Of a stretch of DNA of 64,000 bases, positions 41,260 to 49,615 are shown piece by piece; position 1 is the stretch's first letter; each line of letters begins with the position of its first letter. The stretch lies in the NCBI GenBank assembly GCA_038531945.1, contig JBCBBH010000004.1:124001-188000 (forward strand). Reading direction: 5' to 3'. The notes beneath the pieces are model-generated. The model saw nothing but the letters and a program-made list of their open reading frames with translations. It had not been told where the DNA came from and ran no database searches. The DNA comes from CALBPI01 sp038531945. GTDB taxonomy: Bacteria > Pseudomonadota > Gammaproteobacteria > Steroidobacterales > Woeseiaceae. The position numbers were made by a program, and so were the translations under genes.

Positions 41260-41933
41260 AACAACTTCCTCGCTTGGCTCTGATTGCAATTACGAGCTCG
41301 CTGACTTTGCTGACCGGATGCTCGACCGCGAGAACGGACCTGGTTAACTCCACAGAACTACCGACATACGCCGGTGAATCCGTGGTCGTCATGGCCCGAA
41401 GCTACCATTCGGGTAACAAGACCGAATCGGGCTTCACTGATTGCGTCGTCAAGTCCGTGCAAAAGGGTGACAACCGCATTAACGTGCTGTCCGGCGATGA
41501 GTTTGTTGACATAATGTACCCGTGGTTTGAGCCTCGCACTGTCCCGAACAAGATTCAGGATATGCCCAAGTTGCTGCAAAACCCGGTGGTAGCAGAACGC
41601 CTCAGGGATACCGGAGTGCGTTATGTTGTTTGGCTGGACGGGAATACCGAACGTCCTGGCGGCGGCGGCACCATGTCCTGCACGGCAGGACCTGGTGGCG
41701 CGGGCTGTTTCGGATTTGCCTGGTGGGAAAGTGACTCCGATTACGACGCCTCTGTTTGGGATATTGAGGACGTCAGTGAGGCGGGCAGCGTGGAGACGCA
41801 AGTCTCCGGCACCTCCTACATGCCCGCGATAGTTATTCCCATTCCGCTCCTCGCGCGCACCCGAGCGACCGCATGTAAAGATCTCGCGGCTCAGTTGAGA
41901 AACTATATCGGGGCGACCACCAACGGCGGCTGA
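41256..41933 (+). CDS. Lipoprotein of unknown function, partner of preceding
   Basis: This 225-aa protein has a lipoprotein signal (LIAITSSLTLLTGC) and is not a recognised family. It contains a central Gly/Pro-rich, cysteine-bearing patch (GGGGTMSCTAGPGGAGCFGF) likely to form a disulfide, flanked by VRYVVWLDGNTER and WWESDSDYDASVWDI. The latter pattern resembles proteins that report a computed string or enzyme-like beta sandwich, but no function can be assigned. GTG 41256 overlaps the upstream stop, and a terminator follows 20 bp after its own stop, so this is a two-gene operon. Confidence 0.78.
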   Translation: MKQLPRLALIAITSSLTLLTGCSTARTDLVNSTELPTYAGESVVVMARSYHSGNKTESGFTDCVVKSVQKGDNRINVLSGDEFVDIMYPWFEPRTVPNKIQDMPKLLQNPVVAERLRDTGVRYVVWLDGNTERPGGGGTMSCTAGPGGAGCFGFAWWESDSDYDASVWDIEDVSEAGSVETQVSGTSYMPAIVIPIPLLARTRATACKDLAAQLRNYIGATTNGG

Positions 41934-41953
41934 AGTCTGGTCCAACCGCGCAT

Positions 41954-41983
41954 AAAAAAACCCGGCGCTTTGCCGGGTTTTTT
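41954..41983. terminator. Bidirectional Rho-independent terminator
   Basis: A-run AAAAAAA, CCCGGC (41961-41966), a short loop, GCCGGG (41972-41977), then TTTTTT. The symmetrical A and T runs let it stop both the lipoprotein operon on the plus strand and the LysM gene on the minus strand. Confidence 0.9.
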
Positions 41984-42021
41984 GGTTGTGACCTGCAAAC
42001 GATCGTCGTTGTCAGACCACT

Positions 42022-42513
42022 CTAGTCGTCCAGGGGAATGCGGATCGTCTGGCCTACAAAGATCTTATCCGGATCTTCGATGACTTCTCGATTAGCTTCG
42101 AATATTAGCATGTAAGCGCTTGCTTTACCGTAATATTTCTTAGCTATTTTCCCCAACGTATCGCCACTCTCGATAACGTACAACTCGACTTTTTCTTCTA
42201 CCGGTGTTGGCTCACTTGCCGTTGCCCCACCGGTCTCTGCCTGAGGCTTGGATTCCGGTGCAGGAAATGTCATCTTGTTCGTGTAGACATCCGCGACCCC
42301 CTGCACGTTGCCAGCGATCAATCCGCACTTCTGCATAGCCGCGGCTGAATCACATTCGCCAGACAAGCTGACAATACCGTTTTCAAACTCCACACCCAGG
42401 TTCTTGACTCCCGGGTTGTTTTGTTCGATCAGCTCTTTAATTTTATCTACGGCTTCGTCTTCCATATTGAAGATTCGCCGACCAATGTCTTTTGCAAAAC
42501 CAAATACGTCCAT
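42022..42513 (-). CDS. BON and LysM domain protein (Kbp/YgaU type)
   Basis: This is a 163-aa protein with no signal peptide. An N-terminal BON domain (about residues 20-85, GVEFENGIVSLSGECDSAAA) is joined by a Pro/Glu-rich linker to a C-terminal LysM (about 110-160, YVIESGDTLGKIAKKYYGKA, then FVGQTIRIP). This is the architecture of E. coli Kbp (YgaU), a cytoplasmic potassium-binding protein. LysM here may therefore not bind cell wall. The dodecin gene lies 30 bp upstream on the same strand, a plausible operon. The terminator at 41954-41983 lies downstream. Confidence 0.92.
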   Translation of the reverse strand: MDVFGFAKDIGRRIFNMEDEAVDKIKELIEQNNPGVKNLGVEFENGIVSLSGECDSAAAMQKCGLIAGNVQGVADVYTNKMTFPAPESKPQAETGGATASEPTPVEEKVELYVIESGDTLGKIAKKYYGKASAYMLIFEANREVIEDPDKIFVGQTIRIPLDD

Positions 42514-42543
42514 CTGAGCTTTCCCCTCTTTGGTGCGTTTGCC

Positions 42544-42744
42544 CTACTTAAGGACGAACGTCACCTTCAAAACCACACGGAACTCTTTGATTTTTCCATC
42601 TTCACAGATCACTTTCTGATCTTTGACCCAAGCGCCTTCGATGTTGTCCAAAGTCTCATTGGCTCGCTTGATACCGCTTTTCACTGCGTCCTCAAAGCTC
42701 TTACTCGAACCCGCAATAATTTCCGTTACGCGTGCAACGCTCAT
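42544..42744 (-). CDS. Dodecin family flavin-binding protein
   Basis: This 66-aa protein assembles as a dodecamer storing flavin or coenzyme A-linked ligands. The pattern VTEIIAGSSKSFEDAVKSGI, then WVKDQKV and IKEFRVVLKVTFVL, matches dodecin with its central tryptophan that stacks on flavin. ATG 42744 (MSVARV) is preferred to ATG 42756, which gives an atypical MGDI extension. It is followed by the BON-LysM gene on the same strand. Confidence 0.93.
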   Translation of the reverse strand: MSVARVTEIIAGSSKSFEDAVKSGIKRANETLDNIEGAWVKDQKVICEDGKIKEFRVVLKVTFVLK

Positions 42745-42849
42745 AATGTCCCCCAAATCAGGTATCTACATGACAGCGGCCGAACTGGCCTACGTCCCCA
42801 AGCGGAGCTTACCAGCGCTACGGTCCGGCGCAAAGTGGCCAACGACCGG

Positions 42850-43368
42850 TCAGTCAATCAGGCGCGCAACGCGCAATAGACGACTCGAGTACCAGGGAGA
42901 ATCGAGGGGTTGGGTCCGTACTTCGTGGCCGGTTGAGGGTGCATGCACGAAAAAACCATCCCCAACGTAAAGACCGACATGACCCGGTTTACCGTCGATA
43001 TCGAAGAAAACCAGATCACCGGGCCTCGCGTCTCGACGATCAACCGCACGCGCGCGCCGCCACAGCTCACCGGTCGTGCGTGGCACCGTCAGACCCGCCT
43101 CACGGTAGGCGTAGTTGACCAGTCCGCTGCAATCGAAGCCCGACGGACTATCACCTCCGTAGAGGTAAGGGACTCCGACCTGCTGCTGTGCGAGGCTCGC
43201 AACGATCCATCCCAAATCACTCTGGCGGTCTGCCACAATCGTCGGAGCATGGCCGTAGTCGCTCACCACGGTCGGACTCGAAGCGCCCGGCGCCGGGTAT
43301 CGACTCTCCGAATCCCATGCGCAACCGCTGGTAAGCAAAACGAAAACGCCTATTAAACCCTTAGTCAC
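42850..43368 (-). CDS. NlpC/P60 family lipoprotein endopeptidase
   Basis: This is a 172-aa cell-wall hydrolase with a lipoprotein signal (GLIGVFVLLTSGC) and an NlpC/P60 domain (about residues 55-170). The catalytic Cys-His-His triad is visible in SGFDCSGLVNYAYREAG, KPGHVGLYVGDGFFVH and APSTGH. VPYLYGGDSP precedes the cysteine as usual. Such enzymes cleave the D-Glu/meso-DAP bond in peptidoglycan stem peptides. GTG 43368, with GGAGG 9 bases upstream, is chosen because the longer frame to 43440 lacks a signal start. It diverges from the metallopeptidase gene. Confidence 0.92.
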   Translation of the reverse strand: MTKGLIGVFVLLTSGCAWDSESRYPAPGASSPTVVSDYGHAPTIVADRQSDLGWIVASLAQQQVGVPYLYGGDSPSGFDCSGLVNYAYREAGLTVPRTTGELWRRARAVDRRDARPGDLVFFDIDGKPGHVGLYVGDGFFVHAPSTGHEVRTQPLDSPWYSSRLLRVARLID

Positions 43369-43453
43369 AATGCATACCCTCCATCTGAGAGTTTGTGCAC
43401 GCTTTCCTGAATCAAAGATGAAACCGCGAGCGTTCGCCATTTATCATCTCATT

Positions 43454-44695
43454 ATGGCAACAGAACTTTCAGGAACCTCGTCACGTTCGCTCTTGTTGTT
43501 GGTCTGCATGATGGTGGCAGTGGCCAACGCGCCGCGCAGCTTCGCAGATGCTATCGACGAATACCGAGTGGACTATGAAGTCGTGCCATTGTCTGGCAGC
43601 GAGTACTCGGTCACGATGCGAGTCGGACAATCGGAGCCGCTACTTCGCAAAGTCAGGATTTCGAGTCTACCGTCGCAGATTCAGGCCTTCGACCTACACC
43701 CCGGGTTACAGCGCGACGGGCGCTCACTAACCTGGAGCGTTCCTCCGACCGGAGGCACGTTGCGATGGGTCGTAGACCTTGCCGGCCGTGACGACGCTAC
43801 CGTTCACCACAGCGACAAGTGGGCGGTATTTCGGCTGGAGGACCTGGTTCCCGCCATGGCGACCACCAGTCGAAGCGGATCCCGATCCCGCACCCGACTC
43901 CGATTCGTCGACACCTCGAAACGCTCGTATGTCAGCCCGTACCGCCCAGTCGACGGCTGGTGGGAAATCGACAACCCGGCTCGGCGATTTGATCGACCAA
44001 CGGGTTGGATAATCGCGGGCTCGCTGTCAGTACGACGCGACGAGATCAGCGGTACACGGGTCGCAATCGCATCGCCGCGAGGGGTTGGCGCCCGCCAAAT
44101 GGACGCCCTGGCTTTCGCTACCTGGCACCTACCCTATTACAGAAAACTGTTCCCGAAATTTCCCGACCGTCTGCTGGTTGTGATGGCGGGAGATCCGATG
44201 TTCAGGGGCGGCCTGTCGGCGCCAAACTCTCTTTTTATGCATATCGACCGACCGTTGATCAGCGCGAACGCAACGAGCACCCTGCTCCACGAGCTGTTCC
44301 ACGTAGGGTTGGGCGGGCGTGCGGGCCCCGGAGACGACTGGATCGTCGAGGGTTTAGCAGAGTTTTACAGTCACGAACTGTTGCACCGGGCAGGCAGCGT
44401 GACGGAACGACGTCACGAAAAAGCACTCGCGTGGTTCGAAGAGTACGGCGCGTCCGTGACATCACTGAAAACCAGTGTGTCTCGCGGGCCAACCACGTGG
44501 CGTGCGGTCACAGTTTTCGATGCGCTGAATCGCGAGATCGTAGATCGCACCGACGCGAAGCAGTCCCTTGACGACGTCGTTCGGACTTTGACGCTCGACG
44601 ACAGCCCACTAACGCTGAAACGGCTGCGAACAGCAGCACGATCGGTCATCGGCGAATCTTCCACGACCCTGTCAGACAAGGAGCTCCCACTTTGA
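43454..44695 (+). CDS. Secreted gluzincin-like metallopeptidase (M61/M1-like)
   Basis: This is a 413-aa protein with an N-terminal signal (SRSLLLLVCMMVAVANA, cleaved near SFA). An N-terminal beta-sandwich region (about residues 30-170) is followed by a zinc site: HELFHVGLGGRAGPGDDW supplies the two histidines and catalytic glutamate (H279, E280, H283), and IVEGLAEFYSHELL supplies the third ligand E299, 15 residues after H283. This layout matches M61 glycyl aminopeptidases and related gluzincins. Starts at 43370, 43418 and 43454 are possible. I chose 43454, which begins directly before the signal. Its stop overlaps the AAA ATPase start (TTGA), so the two are coupled. Confidence 0.8.
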   Translation: MATELSGTSSRSLLLLVCMMVAVANAPRSFADAIDEYRVDYEVVPLSGSEYSVTMRVGQSEPLLRKVRISSLPSQIQAFDLHPGLQRDGRSLTWSVPPTGGTLRWVVDLAGRDDATVHHSDKWAVFRLEDLVPAMATTSRSGSRSRTRLRFVDTSKRSYVSPYRPVDGWWEIDNPARRFDRPTGWIIAGSLSVRRDEISGTRVAIASPRGVGARQMDALAFATWHLPYYRKLFPKFPDRLLVVMAGDPMFRGGLSAPNSLFMHIDRPLISANATSTLLHELFHVGLGGRAGPGDDWIVEGLAEFYSHELLHRAGSVTERRHEKALAWFEEYGASVTSLKTSVSRGPTTWRAVTVFDALNREIVDRTDAKQSLDDVVRTLTLDDSPLTLKRLRTAARSVIGESSTTLSDKELPL

Positions 44696-46179
44696 GCGAT
44701 CAACGCGAGCTAGGTCTATTGTTGCGCGGCAGAATTCCTCTGATTGCCATAGACTCACGCAACGAGAAAGGCATTCTTGATCTGCTGATAGAACGGACCG
44801 TAGGCAACTCTCGAGGCCAATACATCCCATTGTTTCGATGGAGCGTAACCGACGGCCTGCAGCGGCTCGATATCGCTCTTGAGCCGCAACCATTGAACAG
44901 CCAGCCAACTGATGTTCTTGCACATATCCGGGCCATAACCAAACCGGGCTACTACGTACTGATCGATTTCCACCCCTATCTCAAAGATCCTCTGCATGTC
45001 CGCAAGATCAAAGATATTTGCCTTGCATTCGAGGACAATGGCGGGAAGCTGATATTGCTGAGTCCAGGGCTACAGCTGCCCGAAGAACTGCGACATTTTT
45101 CGGTGCAGTTCGAGATGCGTTTCCCGGACGAAGCGCAACGAACGGCAATCGTTCAGGAGGCCGCCCGGCAATGGCGTGAGCGCAGCGGCCGAAATGTCAC
45201 GTCCGACCGGCGCGCCATTCAGATGCTCGTTCGAAATTTGGCTGGCTTGTGCCAGACCGATGTCCATCGTTTGGCCTACAACGCCATCGCCGACGACGGC
45301 GTCATCGACTGCAGCGATGTGCGCGGCGTTATGCAGGCGAAATACGAACTACTCAATCGCGATGGCGTCCTTACCTTTGAATACGACACGGCGCAGTTTT
45401 CGAGTGTGGCCGGATTACGACGCCTGAAACACTGGCTATCAGCGCGTCGCGCAGCGTTTATGGCGAGCGAACCTCCGCCGGGCCTCGACCAACCGAAAGG
45501 TGTCTTGCTCCTCGGCGTCCAGGGCTGCGGCAAGAGTCTCGCTGCAAAAGCGACGGCAGGTGCGCTTGGCACGCCGCTTCTTCGACTCGAATTCGGTGCC
45601 TTGTTCAACAAGTACCACGGTGAAACTGAGCGTAACCTCCGCGAATCCTTGAAGCTCGCAGGGACGATGGCGCCATGCGTACTTTGGATTGATGAGTTGG
45701 AAAAAGGCTTATCCGGCGGAAACGACACCACGGGAACCTCGCAGCGAGTGTTGGGCGCCTTCCTAACCTGGATGGCCGAGCGCCAGCCAGGCGTATTCGT
45801 GGTCGCGACCGCCAACGACATCACGGCGCTTCCGCCTGAACTGGTTCGCAAAGGGCGATTCGATGAAATATTTTTCGTCGACTTGCCGGCTGAAGATGTG
45901 CGGGAGGACATCTTGAAAATCCATTTGCGGCGTCGAAATGCCAACTCGGATGACATCGACACCGCGCGAGTTGCAGCGGCTACCAGTGGATTTTCTGGCG
46001 CAGAGCTTGAGCAACTGGTCGTAAGCGCATTTTACGCGGCGCATGCAGAAGACAAGCAGCCAACAACGGCACACCTGCTCCAGGAAGCGGAACTTACGAG
46101 CCCGCTCAGCGTCGTAATGGAAGAACAGATTTCCGAGTTGCGCAGGTGGGCAAACGGCAGAACGGTGGTCGCCGACTAG
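44692..46179 (+). CDS. Ycf46-like AAA family ATPase
   Basis: This is a 495-aa protein with an N-terminal non-catalytic domain (about residues 1-230: RIPLIAIDSRNEKGILDLL, GYYVLIDFHPYLKD) and one AAA module. Walker A is LLLGVQGCGKSLAAKA (about 272-287). FNKYHGETERNLRESL forms the pore-loop region, Walker B is CVLWIDELEKGLSGG, and RKGRFDEIFFVDLP carries the arginine finger. This is the pattern of chloroplast/cyanobacterial Ycf46, linked there to inorganic carbon handling. Soluble bacterial members are poorly characterised. The start is TTG 44692, overlapping the metallopeptidase stop by 4 bp, so an AAA-protease partnership is suggested but not shown. Confidence 0.9.
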   Translation: MSDQRELGLLLRGRIPLIAIDSRNEKGILDLLIERTVGNSRGQYIPLFRWSVTDGLQRLDIALEPQPLNSQPTDVLAHIRAITKPGYYVLIDFHPYLKDPLHVRKIKDICLAFEDNGGKLILLSPGLQLPEELRHFSVQFEMRFPDEAQRTAIVQEAARQWRERSGRNVTSDRRAIQMLVRNLAGLCQTDVHRLAYNAIADDGVIDCSDVRGVMQAKYELLNRDGVLTFEYDTAQFSSVAGLRRLKHWLSARRAAFMASEPPPGLDQPKGVLLLGVQGCGKSLAAKATAGALGTPLLRLEFGALFNKYHGETERNLRESLKLAGTMAPCVLWIDELEKGLSGGNDTTGTSQRVLGAFLTWMAERQPGVFVVATANDITALPPELVRKGRFDEIFFVDLPAEDVREDILKIHLRRRNANSDDIDTARVAAATSGFSGAELEQLVVSAFYAAHAEDKQPTTAHLLQEAELTSPLSVVMEEQISELRRWANGRTVVAD

Positions 46180-46282
46180 CACTCTACCTCACATAATTCT
46201 GGAGTCGACGCTTAGTGTGTGAAGGAATTCACGGACAACCCACGAAAACGTCGGTAATTTGCGACATATCGGTGAGAGCAAG

Positions 46283-46564
46283 GTGAACGCAGTGTCAGGC
46301 AGCATTAACGAGTCAAGCGCGAGAGCTTATGAGGGTGCATCTCGGCGCGTGTGGCTTCCGGAGCTAGCCTATGAGGCGCTGCCATACTGCTACATACTGA
46401 TCGGGTTCAGCGCACTGTTCACGTCTTTGTATATTTCAGAGTGGTATTGGATCGTTCCCCACTGCATTTTGCTCGCTGCCGCAAGCCTGCACGCCGGTGC
46501 TTCGATTCTGGTCAAGCGTCAGCGCGCTCGCTCCGGTGACGGCGAGTTCGCAACCAGTACTTGA
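46283..46564 (+). CDS. Small membrane protein of unknown function
   Basis: This is an about 93-aa protein with two central hydrophobic segments (PYCYILIGFSALFTSLYIS and IVPHCILLAAASLHAGASIL), a basic C-terminus (KRQRARSG) and no recognised family. The start is uncertain: GTG 46283 and GTG 46292 are both possible, the second with AAGGTG just upstream. It lies 103 bp after the AAA ATPase gene. The next small membrane gene follows on the same strand. It is probably inner membrane. Confidence 0.55.
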   Translation: MNAVSGSINESSARAYEGASRRVWLPELAYEALPYCYILIGFSALFTSLYISEWYWIVPHCILLAAASLHAGASILVKRQRARSGDGEFATST

Positions 46565-46622
46565 CGCCAACGGATCCCTGCCACAGCATGCCACGCCAAT
46601 ACCTGGCGAGTTTAGTGCACCG

Positions 46623-46886
46623 ATGGCAAAACTGTTGCGAAGAGAACTGGTGGTGATGCTGATCATCTTGGCAGCCACTTTGCTGCTGCTGGTTCCGGCC
46701 GTTTACTGGGTCGGAGGGAAGACTCTGGGCCCCTACGGCGACTCAGGATCATTGGGAGCTTACATTTCGGCGGTGTTTGCATCGCTGTCGCAGGGCGATC
46801 GAGGTATGTGGTTCTTCGTGGTGACGCCCTTTCTCACAATTAGCGTACTTCGTCTGGGTCTTGCGTGGACGCGCCGGATCACCTGA
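46623..46886 (+). CDS. Small membrane protein of unknown function
   Basis: This is an 87-aa protein with one strong N-terminal membrane segment (VVMLIILAATLLLLVPAVYW) and a second hydrophobic stretch (GMWFFVVTPFLTISVLRLGL). No family is recognised. The frame opens earlier, at 46497, inside the preceding gene, but ATG 46623 (MAKLLRRE) gives a normal start with positive charges before the membrane helix. It may be co-transcribed with the small membrane gene at 46283. Confidence 0.55.
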   Translation: MAKLLRRELVVMLIILAATLLLLVPAVYWVGGKTLGPYGDSGSLGAYISAVFASLSQGDRGMWFFVVTPFLTISVLRLGLAWTRRIT

Positions 46887-46953
46887 CAGATACCTGCCAG
46901 AAGAATAATCATTCCTGTATATTTACAAGAACATAGCGGGAGTTTCTTACATC

Positions 46954-47217
46954 GTGATTAGTTGGATCAAGAATTGGTTTGAGCGACGTAGAACCGCGTC
47001 GGCGCAGCAGGATGTCGCGCCGCCTGATACGCGGATCGGTCGCGGCATTGCGCCGGATCTGTTGCCGGATCAGGACAGAACAGTCCCGCCGCCAAAGACA
47101 AAGCGCAAGCGCTACGGGGTCGCAGAGGATGAACCTACTGAGGAACTTCTCGTTCTGACCGAAGACGCCATGAAGAAGCTCGACGCAGAAGGGTTCGACC
47201 CGTACAACACAGAGTAG
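46954..47217 (+). CDS. Small charged protein of unknown function
   Basis: This is an 87-aa protein with no recognised family. It opens with an amphipathic, possibly membrane-touching segment (ISWIKNWFERRR). A Pro/basic middle (QDRTVPPPKTKRKRYG) is followed by an acidic tail (EDEPTEELLVLTEDAMKKLD). GTG 46954 is the start. It is convergent with the M28 peptidase gene. Conservation in relatives would be needed to be sure it is real. Confidence 0.5.
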   Translation: MISWIKNWFERRRTASAQQDVAPPDTRIGRGIAPDLLPDQDRTVPPPKTKRKRYGVAEDEPTEELLVLTEDAMKKLDAEGFDPYNTE

Positions 47218-47256
47218 CAGCAGTCTTGCAAAGCGTGCGTCAGAGCTGAACGCCAG

Positions 47257-48921
47257 TTACTGTCGATCCGCGGCACTCGCTTCGCGGATACCCCGAAACT
47301 CACTCTGCTCCGACCATACCGGCCAATCCGAATTATTGGCCAATTGTTCCGCGACCAGTCGATACAGTTGCAGATCGAGCAACAGACCCGCGAAGTCCCA
47401 ACCTTCGTGAATCTCGTCTGCGGGCCGGTGATAACGGTTCGAGATGTGCTCCGCCAATGCTGCCTCGCCGTATTCGCGGCCATGCACGACGTGATCGACT
47501 CCGCCTTTCGCATACAGTACGGGCACGCCTGCTTTGGCAAAGTTGAAGTGATCTGACCGGTAGAAAAACCCTTTTTCCGGCGTCGGCTCGTCCTCGACCG
47601 TCCGGTCTTGTTCGGCTGCGGCCGCAGCGAGATAGTCCTGCAGCGTGGAACTTCCATACCCGATCATGGTGACATCCCGGGTCGGCCCGATGATGCTCAT
47701 TGCATCGATGTTAACTAGACCTGCGGTGCGCTCAAGTGGCACGGTCGGATTTTGTGCAAACCACGCAGAGCCCAATAATCCGGACTCTTCAGCGGTCACC
47801 ACGACGAACAAGAGGCTGCGGCGGTGCTCTGAAGCGCCCATAACCCGCGCCAGCTCCAACAGGGCTGCCGTGCCGGTTGCATTGTCGACCGCACCGTTGA
47901 ACACACCGTCCTCATTGCCGTTGTCAACTACGCCGAGGTGGTCCCAATGCGCGGAGAACGCGACATACTCGTCCGGTGCTTGATCGCCCGGCAGGAGCGC
48001 GACCACGTTCTGAGAATTTGAGCGTTCCAGGCTATTGGAAATCGACACAGTTGCGGTCGTTCCCATCTCACGCGCCGTGAAGCCGCGCTGAGTGGCTGCT
48101 TCAGCGGAGGCGGCGAAGTCCATTCCAGCCGCATTGAAAATCTCACTCGCGCTGGACCGACTCACCCAACCCTCGAACACCGCGCGGTCCGCGTTGCCGT
48201 TCTCACGCTCCAAATCAAACTGTGGTCCGGTCCAGCCGCCCGCAACCACCAGCCACGGATAACCCGCTGCCTCCGTCTCGTGCACGAGGATCGCGCCCGT
48301 CGCCCCCTGACGCGCAGCTTCTTCGAATTTGTAAGTCCAGCGTCCGTAGTAGGTCATCCGGCGACCTGTAAACAGGTCATCGTCTCCGGTGGCAAAGCCG
48401 GGGTCGTTCACCAGCATCACCACAGTCTTGCCCGCGACATCGACCCCCTCATAGTCGTTCCAGTCATACTCCGGAGCGACAATACCGTAGCCGACAAACA
48501 CCATTGGCGACGCGTCTACCGACACCGATTCGACAACTTGCTTGGTCCATGTGACGGTCTGACGACCCGGCTCGAGCTCGATTGCCCCCTGTCCAGATTC
48601 GATCCGAAGCGGACTAACTTCGGTTGCCGTAATGGCCACCAGTGGAACGGCCTGAGTGAACTCGCCATCGTTGCCGCCGATTGCTCCAGCCTTCTTGAAT
48701 TCGTCGATCAGGTACTGAACAGTCTTGCGCTCCCCTTCAGAAGACGGCGCTCGCCCCCCAAACTCATCGCTCGACAACACTGCTACATCTTCACGATAAC
48801 GTTCGATCGAAATATCCGCTCCAACCGATTCAGCGGCGGGATCGCTCGTTCTCTGGCCGCAGCCCGCGACTGCGGTTGCCAACAGCGAAACGAAGATGCA
48901 AAGAATTGAATATGGACGCAT
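47257..48921 (-). CDS. M28 family aminopeptidase lipoprotein with PA domain
   Basis: This 554-aa zinc peptidase is anchored as a lipoprotein (LCIFVSLLATAVAGC). A protease-associated domain is inserted at about residues 130-260 (AGKTVVMLVND, AARQGATGAILVHETEA). Two-zinc M28 ligands are clear: FSAHWDHLGVVDNGNEDG, GAVDNATGTAALLELARVM, VTAEESGLLGSAWFA, VNIDAMSIIGPTR, and the His in HISNRYHRPADE. Likely it removes N-terminal residues from peptides in the periplasm or at the cell surface, in line with a peptide-feeding lifestyle. It is monocistronic. Dps follows on the other strand. Confidence 0.93.
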   Translation of the reverse strand: MRPYSILCIFVSLLATAVAGCGQRTSDPAAESVGADISIERYREDVAVLSSDEFGGRAPSSEGERKTVQYLIDEFKKAGAIGGNDGEFTQAVPLVAITATEVSPLRIESGQGAIELEPGRQTVTWTKQVVESVSVDASPMVFVGYGIVAPEYDWNDYEGVDVAGKTVVMLVNDPGFATGDDDLFTGRRMTYYGRWTYKFEEAARQGATGAILVHETEAAGYPWLVVAGGWTGPQFDLERENGNADRAVFEGWVSRSSASEIFNAAGMDFAASAEAATQRGFTAREMGTTATVSISNSLERSNSQNVVALLPGDQAPDEYVAFSAHWDHLGVVDNGNEDGVFNGAVDNATGTAALLELARVMGASEHRRSLLFVVVTAEESGLLGSAWFAQNPTVPLERTAGLVNIDAMSIIGPTRDVTMIGYGSSTLQDYLAAAAAEQDRTVEDEPTPEKGFFYRSDHFNFAKAGVPVLYAKGGVDHVVHGREYGEAALAEHISNRYHRPADEIHEGWDFAGLLLDLQLYRLVAEQLANNSDWPVWSEQSEFRGIREASAADRQ

Positions 48922-49048
48922 GGGTTAGATTCCCCTCCTCAACGATGCGCTAAGGCTATCGTGAGTATTCAACATTTCAACTGTTATCAAGTAACACCGG
49001 CTCGTATCGTTGGGTCCATTGAGAACACTTGCGAACGAGGAGATCGAC

Positions 49049-49519
49049 ATGGAAATCGACATCGGTATCGAGAAAAAAGATCGTGAGGCAATCGCGAAAG
49101 GGCTGTCGCGACTGCTGGCGGACAGCTACACGACTTACCTCAAAACACACAACTTCCACTGGAATGTGACGGGACCAATGTTTGCGACACTCCATACGTT
49201 GTTCGAGACGCAGTACACGGAACTCGCAACAGCGGTGGACGCAATCGCCGAGCGGATTCGCGCGCTCGGGGTCTTCGCGCCAGGTTCGTACGCAGCGTTC
49301 AGCGAGTTATCCGTGGTCGAAGAGGAAACGGGCACGCCGGACGCGCAGGCGATGATCCGGCAGCTGGTTGCTGCGCAGGAAGCGGTCGCGCGCACAGCCC
49401 GGTCGGTAATGCCACTTGCAGACGATGCGAACGACGAGCCGACAGCCGACTTGCTGACACAGCGGATGCAGATTCATGAAAAGAATGCGTGGATGCTCAG
49501 AAGCTTACTGGAGGGCTAA
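49049..49519 (+). CDS. dps: DNA-binding ferritin-like protein Dps
   Basis: This 156-aa protein of the Dps family oxidises Fe2+ with H2O2, storing iron and protecting DNA. The ferroxidase ligands lie in YLKTHNFHWNVTGPMFATLH and ETQYTELATAVDAIAERIRA (the His, Asp and Glu positions of the inter-subunit site). A longer frame from 49010 exists, but ATG 49049 with GAGGAG upstream gives the typical MEIDIGIEKKDREAIA start. It has a short N-terminus without the lysine-rich tail of E. coli Dps, so DNA binding may be weak. It diverges from the M28 gene. Confidence 0.94.
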   Translation: MEIDIGIEKKDREAIAKGLSRLLADSYTTYLKTHNFHWNVTGPMFATLHTLFETQYTELATAVDAIAERIRALGVFAPGSYAAFSELSVVEEETGTPDAQAMIRQLVAAQEAVARTARSVMPLADDANDEPTADLLTQRMQIHEKNAWMLRSLLEG

Positions 49520-49615
49520 CGCCGCCCCGCCTCAGAGACGGCACTGCTAGTTGACGATGTTCGGAGCGGCACGTAGGCTCTCCTCATTATTATTATCAGT
49601 GGCTCCGAGGGTGGC

